In this document: positions 16,394 through 25,253 of the stretch, piece after piece | Position numbering within the stretch: position 1 is the first letter of the stretch | Layout: each line of letters begins with the position of its first letter | Source of the DNA: Acidobacteriota bacterium | GTDB lineage: Bacteria; Acidobacteriota; Terriglobia; Terriglobales; Acidobacteriaceae | DNA length: 64,000 nt | Direction: 5' to 3' | Assembly (NCBI GenBank): GCA_013289685.1 | Contig: JABCZL010000008.1 | Span: forward strand, 1 to 64,000 | Position numbers and translations under genes: made by a program | Notes under the pieces: model-generated | Databases searched by the model: none | Seen by the model: only the letters and a program-made list of their open reading frames with translations | What the model was told of the DNA's origin: nothing

Positions 16394-17467
16394 CTAGCGC
16401 AGTTCGGTCAGTTTCTTTTTCACCTCGGCCTGAAGCTTCGCAGGCAGCGCGGCGTAGCCTTCTTGTTCAGCGAGGGTCTGGCCGTCGGAATAGGTCCAAT
16501 TCAGCAAGTCGCGCAGCGCCGCGGCCCGCGCCGAATCCGATGTTTTGGCGCGCAGATAAATCCAGGTAAAGCTGGTGATGGGGTAGGAATCGGCTCCGCG
16601 CGCGTTGACCAGCGATGCGGAGAAACTCCGCCAGTTCGGCGCCTCCACCTCTTCGCAGGCGGCCGTAAGTCCGCGCTGAGAAGCCTTCACGAAGTTGCCG
16701 GCGGCATTTTGCACGGCCGCCTGCTGGATGCTGTCCTTGACCGCGTACTGATACTCCACATACCCAATGGATCCGGGCTCGTGTTTTACTTTGTCGGCCA
16801 TGTCGGAGCTGCGTTCGGCGGGCTCGCCCACCGGCCACTTGGGAGACGCGCTGACTCCGATCTGGGCGCGAAATTTCGCGCTCGACTTGGAAAGAAAATC
16901 GCTGAAGACGTAGTTCGATCCCTTGCCCGCTGGGCGGTGAATCACGTGGATCGTCATGTTGGGCAGGCTGAGATCGGGATTGATCTTGGCAATCTGCGGC
17001 GCATTCCAGGTTTTGACCACGCCGAGAAAAATGTCGGCCAACACTTCGCCCGAAAGCCGAAGCTCCTGATGCACGTCGGGAAGGTTGTAAACCGGCACGA
17101 TGGCGATAATCACCGCCGGCAGTTCCATTAAGCCATCGTCCTTGCGCTGGCTCTCGGTGAGCGGCGCTTCGCCCGCGCCGAAGTCGCCCGATTCATGAGA
17201 GATTTGCTTGATCCCTTCCTCGGTCCCAACCGGGAGATATTTCATCTGAATCTTCGGATTGCGCTTCCCGAACTCTTGTCCCCACCGGTTATAGAGCGGC
17301 GCCGGCACGGTCGAGCCCGACCCGACAAGAACCATGGCCTGCTGGGCGCGAGCCGGAGAAACGAGCAGCGCGCAAGCGAAAGAAAACAGCAACAGCGACG
17401 TTGTCGCCAGGGCAACCCGCCGCGAGCGTACATTGGATTTACCACGTGCTCCAGATACTGCAGCCAT
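16394..17467 (-). CDS. pstS: Phosphate ABC transporter substrate-binding protein
   Basis: 357 residues. Signal peptide to about residue 44 (ending SPARAQQ), then a PBP-like type II fold: [16 protein letters not shown] (phosphate-binding GSGST), DFGAGEAPL, the VPVYNLP segment, [29 protein letters not shown] and [11 protein letters not shown]. Periplasmic high-affinity capture of phosphate. ATG 17467 is chosen because GGAG lies 9 bp upstream and it gives a proper signal peptide. pstC, pstA, pstB and phoU are not in the window, so transporter partners must be elsewhere. It lies 65 bp downstream of a porin gene, likely co-regulated by phosphate. Confidence 0.9.
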   Translation of the reverse strand: MAAVSGARGKSNVRSRRVALATTSLLLFSFACALLVSPARAQQAMVLVGSGSTVPAPLYNRWGQEFGKRNPKIQMKYLPVGTEEGIKQISHESGDFGAGEAPLTESQRKDDGLMELPAVIIAIVPVYNLPDVHQELRLSGEVLADIFLGVVKTWNAPQIAKINPDLSLPNMTIHVIHRPAGKGSNYVFSDFLSKSSAKFRAQIGVSASPKWPVGEPAERSSDMADKVKHEPGSIGYVEYQYAVKDSIQQAAVQNAAGNFVKASQRGLTAACEEVEAPNWRSFSASLVNARGADSYPITSFTWIYLRAKTSDSARAAALRDLLNWTYSDGQTLAEQEGYAALPAKLQAEVKKKLTELR

Positions 17468-17532
17468 CGAGTAGGTCTCCGTTATCGTGAAATATTTTTT
17501 TCTTAGAACGTCAGTTCTCAAAACTTCAGGTC

Positions 17533-19269
17533 TTAAAACTTTAAGTCCAATCCGGCCGAAACTCCCATCAGGTTGCCTCCGGTCCAGCAGTGCGGATTGG
17601 AGGGAGCGAAGCCTCCGGTCGCGTCCGAAGCGTCGTGGCAATCGGTGGTCACGCCTCGTCCGCCCGCGCCCAGGTCGTAGTGCGCCGCCGGTCCATTGGC
17701 CGTGAGGGCCCAATCCACATACGCGGTCAGATTTTTGCTGAGCTGATTCTTCACTGCGAACGTGAACAGGTTTGCGGTGTTGTCAGCATGTGCGCCGGCG
17801 GTGAAGTCGGTGGCGGGATTTCCGCCAGGAGCGACCACCGTCGAATCGTTGTGCTGTCCGGGATCGCCTGGCGTGCGGAAGGCGTGGGCCCAGCCAAAGT
17901 GCACGCTGTAGGTGTGACCCAGTTTCTGGCTGGCCACAAGCCAGGTGCCCAGACGCTGCCGCTCATTCTGGAATTGCAAGTCGACAGGCACGTAGCGGTC
18001 CAACTTTTCAAAAATTGCGCCCACCGTGGTCTTCGTCGGGAACGTATAGATCATTCCGATCTTGGCGGCATCTTCGTCGGCGACGTCCTGCGCGACCAGC
18101 AGCTGCGAGTAGGCATTGCCGGAGGCGTAGATCGCCGTGATGTCGCTCGAGCGGTTCACCTTCTCGTGGCGCTCATACGCGGTGGTGATGTAAAGAGGGC
18201 CTTTCGAATACGAGAGGCTGGCGCTGGTGGCCGTGCCGAACGAACCGTCGCTACAGGTAACGGGCGTGATGCCGCCGCTGCCGGGGATATTGCCGCCGGT
18301 GCAATCGGATTCTCCCGCGGCGATGTTGTCGCTGTTGTCGGCGCGATTCTGCCCAGGCGAGACCAGCGCGTCGATGACGAAGCCGCGCCAGTTGGGCGAT
18401 TGGTACCAGATGGAATGATCGAGACGTGTGCCGAACTCAACCCGGTTGTCGCCACCAGTGTTGGCCATGACGACCTGATAGTCGCCGATCATGGCGAAAA
18501 AGGGATTGAACTTCGCCGTCGAGTTCTTGTACGGCGGGTCGGTCTTGCCCAGCATGAGCGATCCCCAGCTCGCCGAGGAGAGTCCCAGAAAACTGTTGCG
18601 CGAGGTGAGGCCGCCCTTCACGACATTGCTTTGATTAGAGTTAGTTTCCCCTGTGCCGGAGGTGGACGCGATATCGATCTGCGTCTCGAGCTGGTAGATA
18701 AAGTCGAAGGGCAGTCTCCCCAGCGACTGGAATCCGCGCACGCCGATATAAGAGAGGTTGGTGGAGAGGGCGGGCATCCATCCCATGTTGCCGACCGGGG
18801 GATTGCCATCCGGGCCAATTTCGTTGGCGATGCCCTTGGTCGTGGCGTCGACCGAGACGTCAAGATTGCCATAGGTGGTGAATTCGCCGCCGGGGACGTA
18901 AAACGTCATGCGGTCGCCGGGCTTGCGCTCGAAGAAGCCGTGTTTGGCGTTGGAGGGCGCAACGAATTGCGAGCCGCCGGTGGCGGATGCCGCGTTCGGA
19001 CCCGCTGTGGGCAGAGCCGTGGTCGCTGGAGTCGAGGTTACCGAACTCGAGGTTGTAGAACTCGAAGTTAGTTGGGCCGGATCGGCCTTCTGATCGATCT
19101 TCTGCTGCAAGATCTGAATCTGTTGCGTCAGAGCAGCCGCCTGCTGCTGTAAGGCCTGAACCTGCGCCTTCAGATCGGCGTCGTCATCGTTGTGGGCCCA
19201 GCAGGTAGGTGTGGCCAGAGTTGCGCTGAGCAGTGCCATTGCCAGCGCGATCGAATTGTATGTCCGCAT
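17533..19269 (-). CDS. Outer membrane porin with N-terminal coiled coil
   Basis: 578 residues: signal peptide (about 1-25), a heptad-rich coiled coil (DLKAQVQALQQQAAALTQQIQ..., about 33-62) of the kind that trimerises porins or anchors them to the wall, a Ser/Thr-rich linker (68-85), then a beta-barrel-like region with alternating hydrophobic strands (TTYGNLDVSVD, SYIGVRGFQSLG, SRNSFLGLSSASWGSLMLGK) typical of general gram-negative porins. The C-terminus is Phe (GLDLKF), the Bam recognition signal. Its position directly before pstS suggests a role in phosphate uptake across the outer membrane; this is inference. Confidence 0.85.
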   Translation of the reverse strand: MRTYNSIALAMALLSATLATPTCWAHNDDDADLKAQVQALQQQAAALTQQIQILQQKIDQKADPAQLTSSSTTSSSVTSTPATTALPTAGPNAASATGGSQFVAPSNAKHGFFERKPGDRMTFYVPGGEFTTYGNLDVSVDATTKGIANEIGPDGNPPVGNMGWMPALSTNLSYIGVRGFQSLGRLPFDFIYQLETQIDIASTSGTGETNSNQSNVVKGGLTSRNSFLGLSSASWGSLMLGKTDPPYKNSTAKFNPFFAMIGDYQVVMANTGGDNRVEFGTRLDHSIWYQSPNWRGFVIDALVSPGQNRADNSDNIAAGESDCTGGNIPGSGGITPVTCSDGSFGTATSASLSYSKGPLYITTAYERHEKVNRSSDITAIYASGNAYSQLLVAQDVADEDAAKIGMIYTFPTKTTVGAIFEKLDRYVPVDLQFQNERQRLGTWLVASQKLGHTYSVHFGWAHAFRTPGDPGQHNDSTVVAPGGNPATDFTAGAHADNTANLFTFAVKNQLSKNLTAYVDWALTANGPAAHYDLGAGGRGVTTDCHDASDATGGFAPSNPHCWTGGNLMGVSAGLDLKF

Positions 19270-19562
19270 GCACCTTTCTCGGGGGAACAGGATTTCTTTA
19301 ACAGCGTCAAACTATTGAAAATATCACCCCGGGCGCGAATCGATTCCCAATTTCGATCACGCGGGCGTTACGTCGGTAACTGAGGCAGTTTTGCGATGCC
19401 GGTGAATTCTTCAGGAAATGTGCAGAGCTACGGCGGAATGTTAGCCGCAGGAGTTCCGGGGACAGAACGCGCCAGCGTGCTTCGCTGCGACATCCGCTAG
19501 ACTGGTGTCGGATGGAGGCGAAATAGATTGCCACCCTCCTGCTTGGATGAAAGAGCCAAAGA

Positions 19563-20033
19563 ATGACCCCTGTGCACGAAGAACTTCTCCGGGAATTTCA
19601 GAACTTTGCTAAGACTGCTTCCACCGCGCAGTCGCTCATGGATCGTATGGCGCAACGTCTGCATGAAAAGATGACGCGTTACAACTGGGTCGGCTTCTAT
19701 CTGGTCGATCCGGCGGATCCCGGCATTCTGTTGGTGGGCCCGTTCGTCGGCAGCTTTACGCCCAACGCTCGCATTCCTCTCGACACCGGGCTCTGCGGCG
19801 CCGCAGCCACGACCGGGCAGACCGTGGTGGTGCAAGATGTCAGCAAAGATCCGCGCTACCTTGCGGGTTCGTCGATGGTGAACAGCGAGATCGTTGTGCC
19901 AATTTCTGTGAAGGGCAAACTCGCGGCGGAACTCGATATCGAGAGCTATTTTGCCAACACGTTCGACCGTTCGGAACAGGAGTTTGTCGAAGCCTGCGCC
20001 ACCGTGGTCGCGAGATATTTGGGGAAGGGATAG
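19563..20033 (+). CDS. GAF domain protein, fRMsr-like but lacking two catalytic cysteines
   Basis: 156 residues forming a single GAF domain. NWVGFYLV, GPFVG, GLCG and SEIVVPI with LDIES are the landmarks of free methionine-(R)-sulfoxide reductase (YebR/MsrC). Of the three Cys used by that enzyme, only the one in GLCG (Cys78) remains; the position before RIP is Asn-Ala and the one in the I-A-C-D loop is AGSS. So either chemistry differs or it is a ligand-binding GAF protein. It converges with the kinase gene on the other strand (15 bp between stops). Confidence 0.75.
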   Translation: MTPVHEELLREFQNFAKTASTAQSLMDRMAQRLHEKMTRYNWVGFYLVDPADPGILLVGPFVGSFTPNARIPLDTGLCGAAATTGQTVVVQDVSKDPRYLAGSSMVNSEIVVPISVKGKLAAELDIESYFANTFDRSEQEFVEACATVVARYLGKG

Positions 20034-20048
20034 TCCGGCGAGCGAGGG

Positions 20049-22694
20049 TCAATTGCCGTTCAGTGGTACCTTGCGTTGCAGTTCGTCGACAAAGTTTTCG
20101 AGGAAGATCACATGACCCGAGTCTTGCTGGGTTGAGCCACCGGTGTAGGTGCCTACGGCGATGCGCTTTCCATCAGGAGCAATGTCGTACTGGGCTCCCA
20201 CGGCGCCGCCCATCGTCAGAGCCACGCTCAGGCTCGACCACTCACGCGGCTTTTCCGCCACGAACGAGTCGCCTTTGGCCGAATAGCTGGCCGCCATAAT
20301 CCGATCTTGCGGGACATCAAAGAAAAGCAGATCCTTACCGTTTCGAGAGAAGATGGGCGAGGTTCCGCCGTCGCTGGAGACTTGCCAGTGGCCGCCTTTG
20401 TCGGGAAACGCGCGCACATAAACCTGGGAACTTCCCGACTCGTTGGAGCTGTATGCCAGCCAGCGTCCGTCGGGGGAGAAGCTCGCACCCCGCTCGCCAG
20501 AAGCGGTTTGCTGGAACGGTTCCGGTTTCCCGGCCTTCAACCCGTCTCCGTCGCGCTCAACGGGCAGGGTCCAAAGATACAACCCCTGTGGTCCCGCTTG
20601 ATAGAACGCCAGCCGTTTGCCATCGGGCGAGAAGGCAGAGGGGTATTGAAACTCCTTGCTCTCGGTCAGAAGCTGGGGCCGGCTGCCGCCGTCGGCGCGC
20701 GCGTACGAGATCCCATTAGGCGCTTGATACACAATGTACCGGCCGTCGGGTGTCCACACTGGGTGAGTTCCCTGCCGTTCGCCGGTCAACGGTGACAACG
20801 TGTCGCGCCGAATGTCGTAGATCCAAATCCCGGAATGTACGTCGTCGTTCGCCACCGCCAGCCGCTCGCCGTCAGGAGAGAAGTGGGGATTCACGAAGAG
20901 GCCAGGCTTGTCGAGCAGCGGTTGCGACTTACCTGCCGCATCCAACCATTGGATGATCACACGCGAGGTGTCGATTTCGCGGCTCCGGTACACCAGAGTC
21001 CCGGTCCGCGAAAAGCTTATCTTCGCCGAGCCAAACATCGCGGAATAAGAAACCTGCTGCAACACCGGCTTGGGCGAGCCAGAGGTCTCCAGCTTCTCCG
21101 GGTCGAAAGGAACGGCGAACAGCGTTCCCCGGTTCACATAAGTGAGGTAGCCTTTGCCGCCGGACGCAGCCACATAACGCCCGTAAGTACCTCCGCGCTG
21201 CAGGGTTTTCCTGCGGTGGTCCGTCAGCGAAACGACTTCAACATTGGCATCATCAAAGCCTACCGTGAAATTTTCCACGGTGAAGAGGATCGCTTTGCCG
21301 CCGGGCAGGATCTGCGGCCAGCGATGCGTCCGTTCCTCTCCCACCAGCTCGGTGACCGGGGTGGGAGTGCCGCCAGCGGAGGGAACTCGTGACAGTCCGC
21401 CGGTGATGCGCAAACTCGCGACAATATTGCCGTCCTCGCCCCAATCGGCGCCGGTGTAAGAAGAGGAGGCGTCGCACAGCACGACCTCGCCGCCGCCTTC
21501 CACGGAGATTTTTCTCAGCTTTCCTCCCGCGATAAAGCCAATCCACTGACCATCAGGGGAAAAGAATGGGCTGGTCGCGCCAGCCGTGATCAGTAGTTCG
21601 GTGGCAACGGGTTGGTCGAGCTTGCGCGTGAACAGGTGGCTGTGGGATAGGTAGGCAATCCGCGTGCCGTCCGACGAAAGAATGATGTCGGACCCGCCCA
21701 ACGCGTTCAGATAGACGTCGCGACCCAGGTCCACGTCGAGGCGCACCAGCGGTTTCAATTCCGCAGGCCGTGTGGAGCGATACGCAATCCCGGATGCAAT
21801 TGCTGCGATGAGGGCGAGCGTACCTACCGCAATCCAGGGCAGCAGCGGCCGCCGTCCGCTAGAACTTGGTGGGGTGCTGACTTCGGTGGGTGCTTGTGCG
21901 ATCCACTCCAGCTCGGCTTTCAGATCGCGAGCATTTTGCCAGCGGTTCTCGGGATCCTTTTCGAGACAACGTTTCAGCAGCCGGTCTAATGCTGGCGGTG
22001 CTACGTCGCCAACCGACGGGGCCGGACGCTCCATGATGGCTGCAATCACCGTGGCTGGAGAAGATCCATCAAACGCGCGCTTGCCGGTCAACATCTCGTA
22101 GAGCACCAACCCGAAGGAGAAGATGTCGCTGCGCGCATCGATCTCCTGCCCGGTAGCCTGTGACTGCAACTGTTCGGGCGACATGTAGTAGAGCGTGCCG
22201 ACGATTTCGTTCTTGCCGGTGAGCGCCATGGTGAGGGTGGCGTCGCTCGGCGGGTTCGGGCCCGGTCCGATTTTGGCGAGCCCGAAGTCGAGCAGCTTGA
22301 TGCCGGTCTTGGTGACCAGAATATTTGCGGGCTTCAGGTCGCGGTGAGTGATGCCCTTGCGGTGTGCCGCGTCGAGCGCATCGCAAATCTGCGCGGCATA
22401 CTTCAGCGCCTGCTGCAGGGGCAGCGGTCCCTTCAGAGGCACGCCATCGATGTACTCCATTACCAGGTAGTTCGGCCCGACATCATGCAGGGTGCAGACG
22501 TTGGAATGGTTCAGGGAGGCGACCGCATGCGCTTCGCGTTCGAAGCGCTCGGAGAACTGTTCGTTGGAAACCTTGATGGCGACGATGCGATTCAGCCGCG
22601 TGTCGCGGGCCTTGTAGACTTCTCCCATCCCGCCCGCGCCCAGGGGCGCGGTGATCTCGTAGGGGCCCAGCCGGGTTCCGGGAGGCAGGGGCAT
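20049..22694 (-). CDS. Ser/Thr protein kinase with TolB/WD40-like beta-propeller
   Basis: 881 residues: kinase domain (about 12-270) with GAGGMG (19-24), Lys41, HRDLKPAN (117-124), DFG (136-138) and MSPEQ; one transmembrane helix about 284-304; then about 570 residues of WD40-like/TolB propeller repeats marked by SPDGQWIGF, SPDGERLAV, TPDGRYIVY, SPDGKRLAF and SPDGRWLAY. Topology puts the kinase in the cytoplasm and the propeller in the periplasm, a PknB-like sensor layout frequent in Acidobacteriota. The ligand is unknown. GTPs or partner phosphatases are not nearby. Start ATG 22694. Confidence 0.92.
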   Translation of the reverse strand: MPLPPGTRLGPYEITAPLGAGGMGEVYKARDTRLNRIVAIKVSNEQFSERFEREAHAVASLNHSNVCTLHDVGPNYLVMEYIDGVPLKGPLPLQQALKYAAQICDALDAAHRKGITHRDLKPANILVTKTGIKLLDFGLAKIGPGPNPPSDATLTMALTGKNEIVGTLYYMSPEQLQSQATGQEIDARSDIFSFGLVLYEMLTGKRAFDGSSPATVIAAIMERPAPSVGDVAPPALDRLLKRCLEKDPENRWQNARDLKAELEWIAQAPTEVSTPPSSSGRRPLLPWIAVGTLALIAAIASGIAYRSTRPAELKPLVRLDVDLGRDVYLNALGGSDIILSSDGTRIAYLSHSHLFTRKLDQPVATELLITAGATSPFFSPDGQWIGFIAGGKLRKISVEGGGEVVLCDASSSYTGADWGEDGNIVASLRITGGLSRVPSAGGTPTPVTELVGEERTHRWPQILPGGKAILFTVENFTVGFDDANVEVVSLTDHRRKTLQRGGTYGRYVAASGGKGYLTYVNRGTLFAVPFDPEKLETSGSPKPVLQQVSYSAMFGSAKISFSRTGTLVYRSREIDTSRVIIQWLDAAGKSQPLLDKPGLFVNPHFSPDGERLAVANDDVHSGIWIYDIRRDTLSPLTGERQGTHPVWTPDGRYIVYQAPNGISYARADGGSRPQLLTESKEFQYPSAFSPDGKRLAFYQAGPQGLYLWTLPVERDGDGLKAGKPEPFQQTASGERGASFSPDGRWLAYSSNESGSSQVYVRAFPDKGGHWQVSSDGGTSPIFSRNGKDLLFFDVPQDRIMAASYSAKGDSFVAEKPREWSSLSVALTMGGAVGAQYDIAPDGKRIAVGTYTGGSTQQDSGHVIFLENFVDELQRKVPLNGN

Positions 22695-22890
22695 AAGGTC
22701 GAACGATTGTACCGCGCGGAATGAGCCAGCGTTTTTGCTCGGGATACTTTAACGGCTGCACGCCGTTTTAAGCTGACGGTAAACAGGCATCCTTGTGTAG
22801 CCACCGGGGGCCTGGTGACGATTCGCCGGCGATTTTGCGCCGCATTTGCCCGCCACTGATCTAATCTTTTGTAGTCCTTCGAGGTGCGAC

Positions 22891-24042
22891 GTGCAATTGA
22901 AACCTTTCCTGCTGGACATGTGGCTGGCGGCCTATGAGCACGACATCGAATTCAACCTGGCCGCCAGCGAAGGACCGCGCTGGACCCTGAATGAGATCCT
23001 GAGTCTCGCCAGTGAGCAGCAGCGGGAGCGGTTTCTGAATCACAAATTGGCCTACAGCCGCCCGGCAGGAGCCGATGGATTACGTGCGGCGATCGCCGAC
23101 ATGCAGGATGTGAGTGTCGACACGGTTCAGGTCGTGACCGGCGCCTCGGAGGCGCTTCTCGTTCTGTTTTGGCTGGCCGCGGAAGCTGGAGCCAACGTTG
23201 TGCTGCCGCAGCCGGGCTATCCGCCGTTTTCCGCGCTGCCCGAATCGCTGGGGATCGAGACTCGCTACTACAGTCTTCGGAAGGAGAACGAGTTTCGTTT
23301 CGATCTCGACGAGATCAAGCGACTGGCGGATCGAAATACAAAGTTGATTCTGGTGAACAGTCCCCACAATCCGACGGGTGCCACGATTAGCGATGCGGAA
23401 CTGGACAGCTTGCACGAGTTCACCGCGTCCCGTGAAATTCAACTGGTCAGCGATGAGGTGTACCACCCTATCTATCATTCCCAATACCATGTCCAATATC
23501 ACGGCCAGGCGACGCGATCGGCTTCGCGGCTGCCGCATGCGACCGTCATCCATGACTTCTCGAAGGCGTTTCCTTTATCCGGAGTGCGGACCGGTTGGAT
23601 GATCGAGCACGACCCTAAGCGCCGCGAACTCTACTGGAATGCGCGCACTTATTTTTCCATTTCCAACAATACTGCCGGAGAAATGCTGGCGGAGATTGCC
23701 ATGCGGCGCCGGGATATTGTTCTGGGGAAAACGCAGGAAACCGCAACTCGGAATCTTCGGCAGCTTGCGTCGTTCATGTCGGAACATGGTGAGACGCTGG
23801 GCTGGATTCCACCTCGTGGCGGGTTGACCGCGTTCCCATGGCTGGTCAGCGGAGAGAACAGCCGCGCCTTTTGCCAGGCGGCTGCGGAACAGGGCGTTCT
23901 GCTTGCACCCGGGGATTGTTGGGATGCGCCCTCGCATTTTCGTCTGGGGTTCGCGGCGATGACCGACAAATTTCCCGCCGCCCTGGCAAGGCTGGGAGAA
24001 TTTGTTAAGAGTTGGTCAGCCGCGAACGTGACCAAGGCATAG
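22891..24042 (+). CDS. PLP-dependent class I/II aminotransferase
   Basis: 383 residues, fold type I. VVTGASEALLVLFWL, QPGYPPF, NSPHNPTGA (substrate carboxylate), SDEVYHPIY and the Schiff-base Lys in HDFSKAFPLSGVRTGW are visible, with a late PRGGLTAFPWL and FRLGF. Amino donor is not predictable. I prefer GTG 22891 (GAGG 6 bp upstream) over TTG 22846, because the sequence before it has no family character. An insertion rich in Tyr, His and Gln (YHSQYHVQYHGQA, about residues 205-217) lies between the DEVYH motif and the PLP Lys and is encoded by a 12-bp imperfect tandem repeat. Confidence 0.85.
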   Translation: MQLKPFLLDMWLAAYEHDIEFNLAASEGPRWTLNEILSLASEQQRERFLNHKLAYSRPAGADGLRAAIADMQDVSVDTVQVVTGASEALLVLFWLAAEAGANVVLPQPGYPPFSALPESLGIETRYYSLRKENEFRFDLDEIKRLADRNTKLILVNSPHNPTGATISDAELDSLHEFTASREIQLVSDEVYHPIYHSQYHVQYHGQATRSASRLPHATVIHDFSKAFPLSGVRTGWMIEHDPKRRELYWNARTYFSISNNTAGEMLAEIAMRRRDIVLGKTQETATRNLRQLASFMSEHGETLGWIPPRGGLTAFPWLVSGENSRAFCQAAAEQGVLLAPGDCWDAPSHFRLGFAAMTDKFPAALARLGEFVKSWSAANVTKA

Positions 24043-24082
24043 CGAAATCTGTTTCGGTGCAGGAACGTTGTACGTACAAACG

Positions 24083-24904
24083 CTACAGCAGAATTTCCAT
24101 CCCCTCGGCGGCGGCGCGAACTCTGGGATAGTAGTTGCGGGCGTCCTGTACAACTTTGTCGACAATGGCGTCGGTGTGGTCCGGGTCGTGGTGGTAGAGG
24201 ATCAGTTCTTCCGCGCCGCTTTCCATCACCACGTTGACGGCTTCGCGCCAGTGGCTGTGTCCCCAGCCGCGGCGGCGGGCTTCGTACTCTTCGGGCAGAT
24301 ATTGCGCGTCGTAGATCAGGATGTCGGCACCTTCGGCCAGCTTCCGCACGGCCTTGTCGAAGTCTGGATCGCCGGGCTCGTTGTCGGTGGCGTAAACCAG
24401 CACGCCTTCTTTGGTTTCCAGACGAAATCCCATGCAACCCTGGGGATGGTTCAGCCACGCAGTTTTGATCTGGGTGCCGTTGGCCATGGGCAGGCAGCCA
24501 TTGTCGATGTTGTAGAAGTCGCGCTTCCCGGCCATCTGGTCAACGTTGACAGGAAAGTAGGGCGAGGCCATCTGCTCGGCCATCACCTGCTCGAGACCGC
24601 GAGTGCGGCTGGAGGAATGGAAGAAGAGCTGGCTGTTGGGATTTTCGTACAGCGGGCGGAAAAAAGGCATGCCCTGAATGTGGTCCCAGTGGAAATGCGA
24701 AACGAAAACGTGTGCAGCGAAGGGACGGTCGCCGAATTCGCGTTTCAGTTCGTGCCCCAGCACGCGGAACCCGGTGCCGCAGTCGAAGATGTAAATCTCA
24801 TCTCCCACGCGCACCTCGACGCAGGAGGTGTTGCCTCCGTAGCGCAGGTTCTCGGCCTGTGGAGTGGGCGTGGAACCGCGGACGCCCCAAAACTTAATTC
24901 GCAT
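24083..24904 (-). CDS. MBL-fold metallo-hydrolase
   Basis: 273 residues of the metallo-beta-lactamase fold. The metal site is complete: SHFHWDHIQG (HxHxDH, about 88-97), His in AWLNHPQG (about 152), Asp in YATDNEPGDP, and a final His in the GHSHWREAV segment near 216. The N-terminal MRIKFWGVRGSTPTP is typical of the PhnP/RNase Z-like branch with cyclic-nucleotide or phosphodiester substrates; the true substrate is not known. No signal peptide. It converges with the aminotransferase (40 bp between stops). Confidence 0.88.
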   Translation of the reverse strand: MRIKFWGVRGSTPTPQAENLRYGGNTSCVEVRVGDEIYIFDCGTGFRVLGHELKREFGDRPFAAHVFVSHFHWDHIQGMPFFRPLYENPNSQLFFHSSSRTRGLEQVMAEQMASPYFPVNVDQMAGKRDFYNIDNGCLPMANGTQIKTAWLNHPQGCMGFRLETKEGVLVYATDNEPGDPDFDKAVRKLAEGADILIYDAQYLPEEYEARRRGWGHSHWREAVNVVMESGAEELILYHHDPDHTDAIVDKVVQDARNYYPRVRAAAEGMEILL

Positions 24905-25253
24905 AAATCGGTGCTGCGTGAGCCGTAATCTTCGACCGCAAGAATCGTGCCGTCAATCCGAGTGCCCGTCTTTCCAGTTCGTTCTCTGGTGCGGAGAAGC
25001 GCTCAAGACTAGCGGAAGCCCAAAACGTTCATAATACTCGGGATATCCTTGAGTTTAACGTTTGCACAGGGGGTAACAAGTGACCAAAGTTTCGCGGGCT
25101 GGGCCGGAGATGGTACGGGCTGCCGGGTGGTTCAGGTTTGTTTGACTTGCAAATGCATCCCGCCTAACATGACGCGACGCTCTCGGCCTCATCATCGGGA
25201 ATACTGATCGTTGGGAACACGTCGAGAACACGTCGAGAACATCGTCGCGAACT
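24905..25253. other. Intergenic region before the third kinase
   Basis: 349 bp without a gene between two divergent genes. It holds an imperfect palindrome (AAACGTT at 25023-25029 and AACGTTT at 25057-25063, with ACTC/GAGT inside) and, just before the kinase start, an 11-bp tandem GAACACGTCGA (25215-25225, 25226-25236) with a partial third unit. No promoter box is convincing. Confidence 0.5.

Noticed and set aside
17590-19071. 493-residue plus-strand frame opposite the porin
   Set aside because: Shadow of the porin gene, Arg/Gly-rich, no family.
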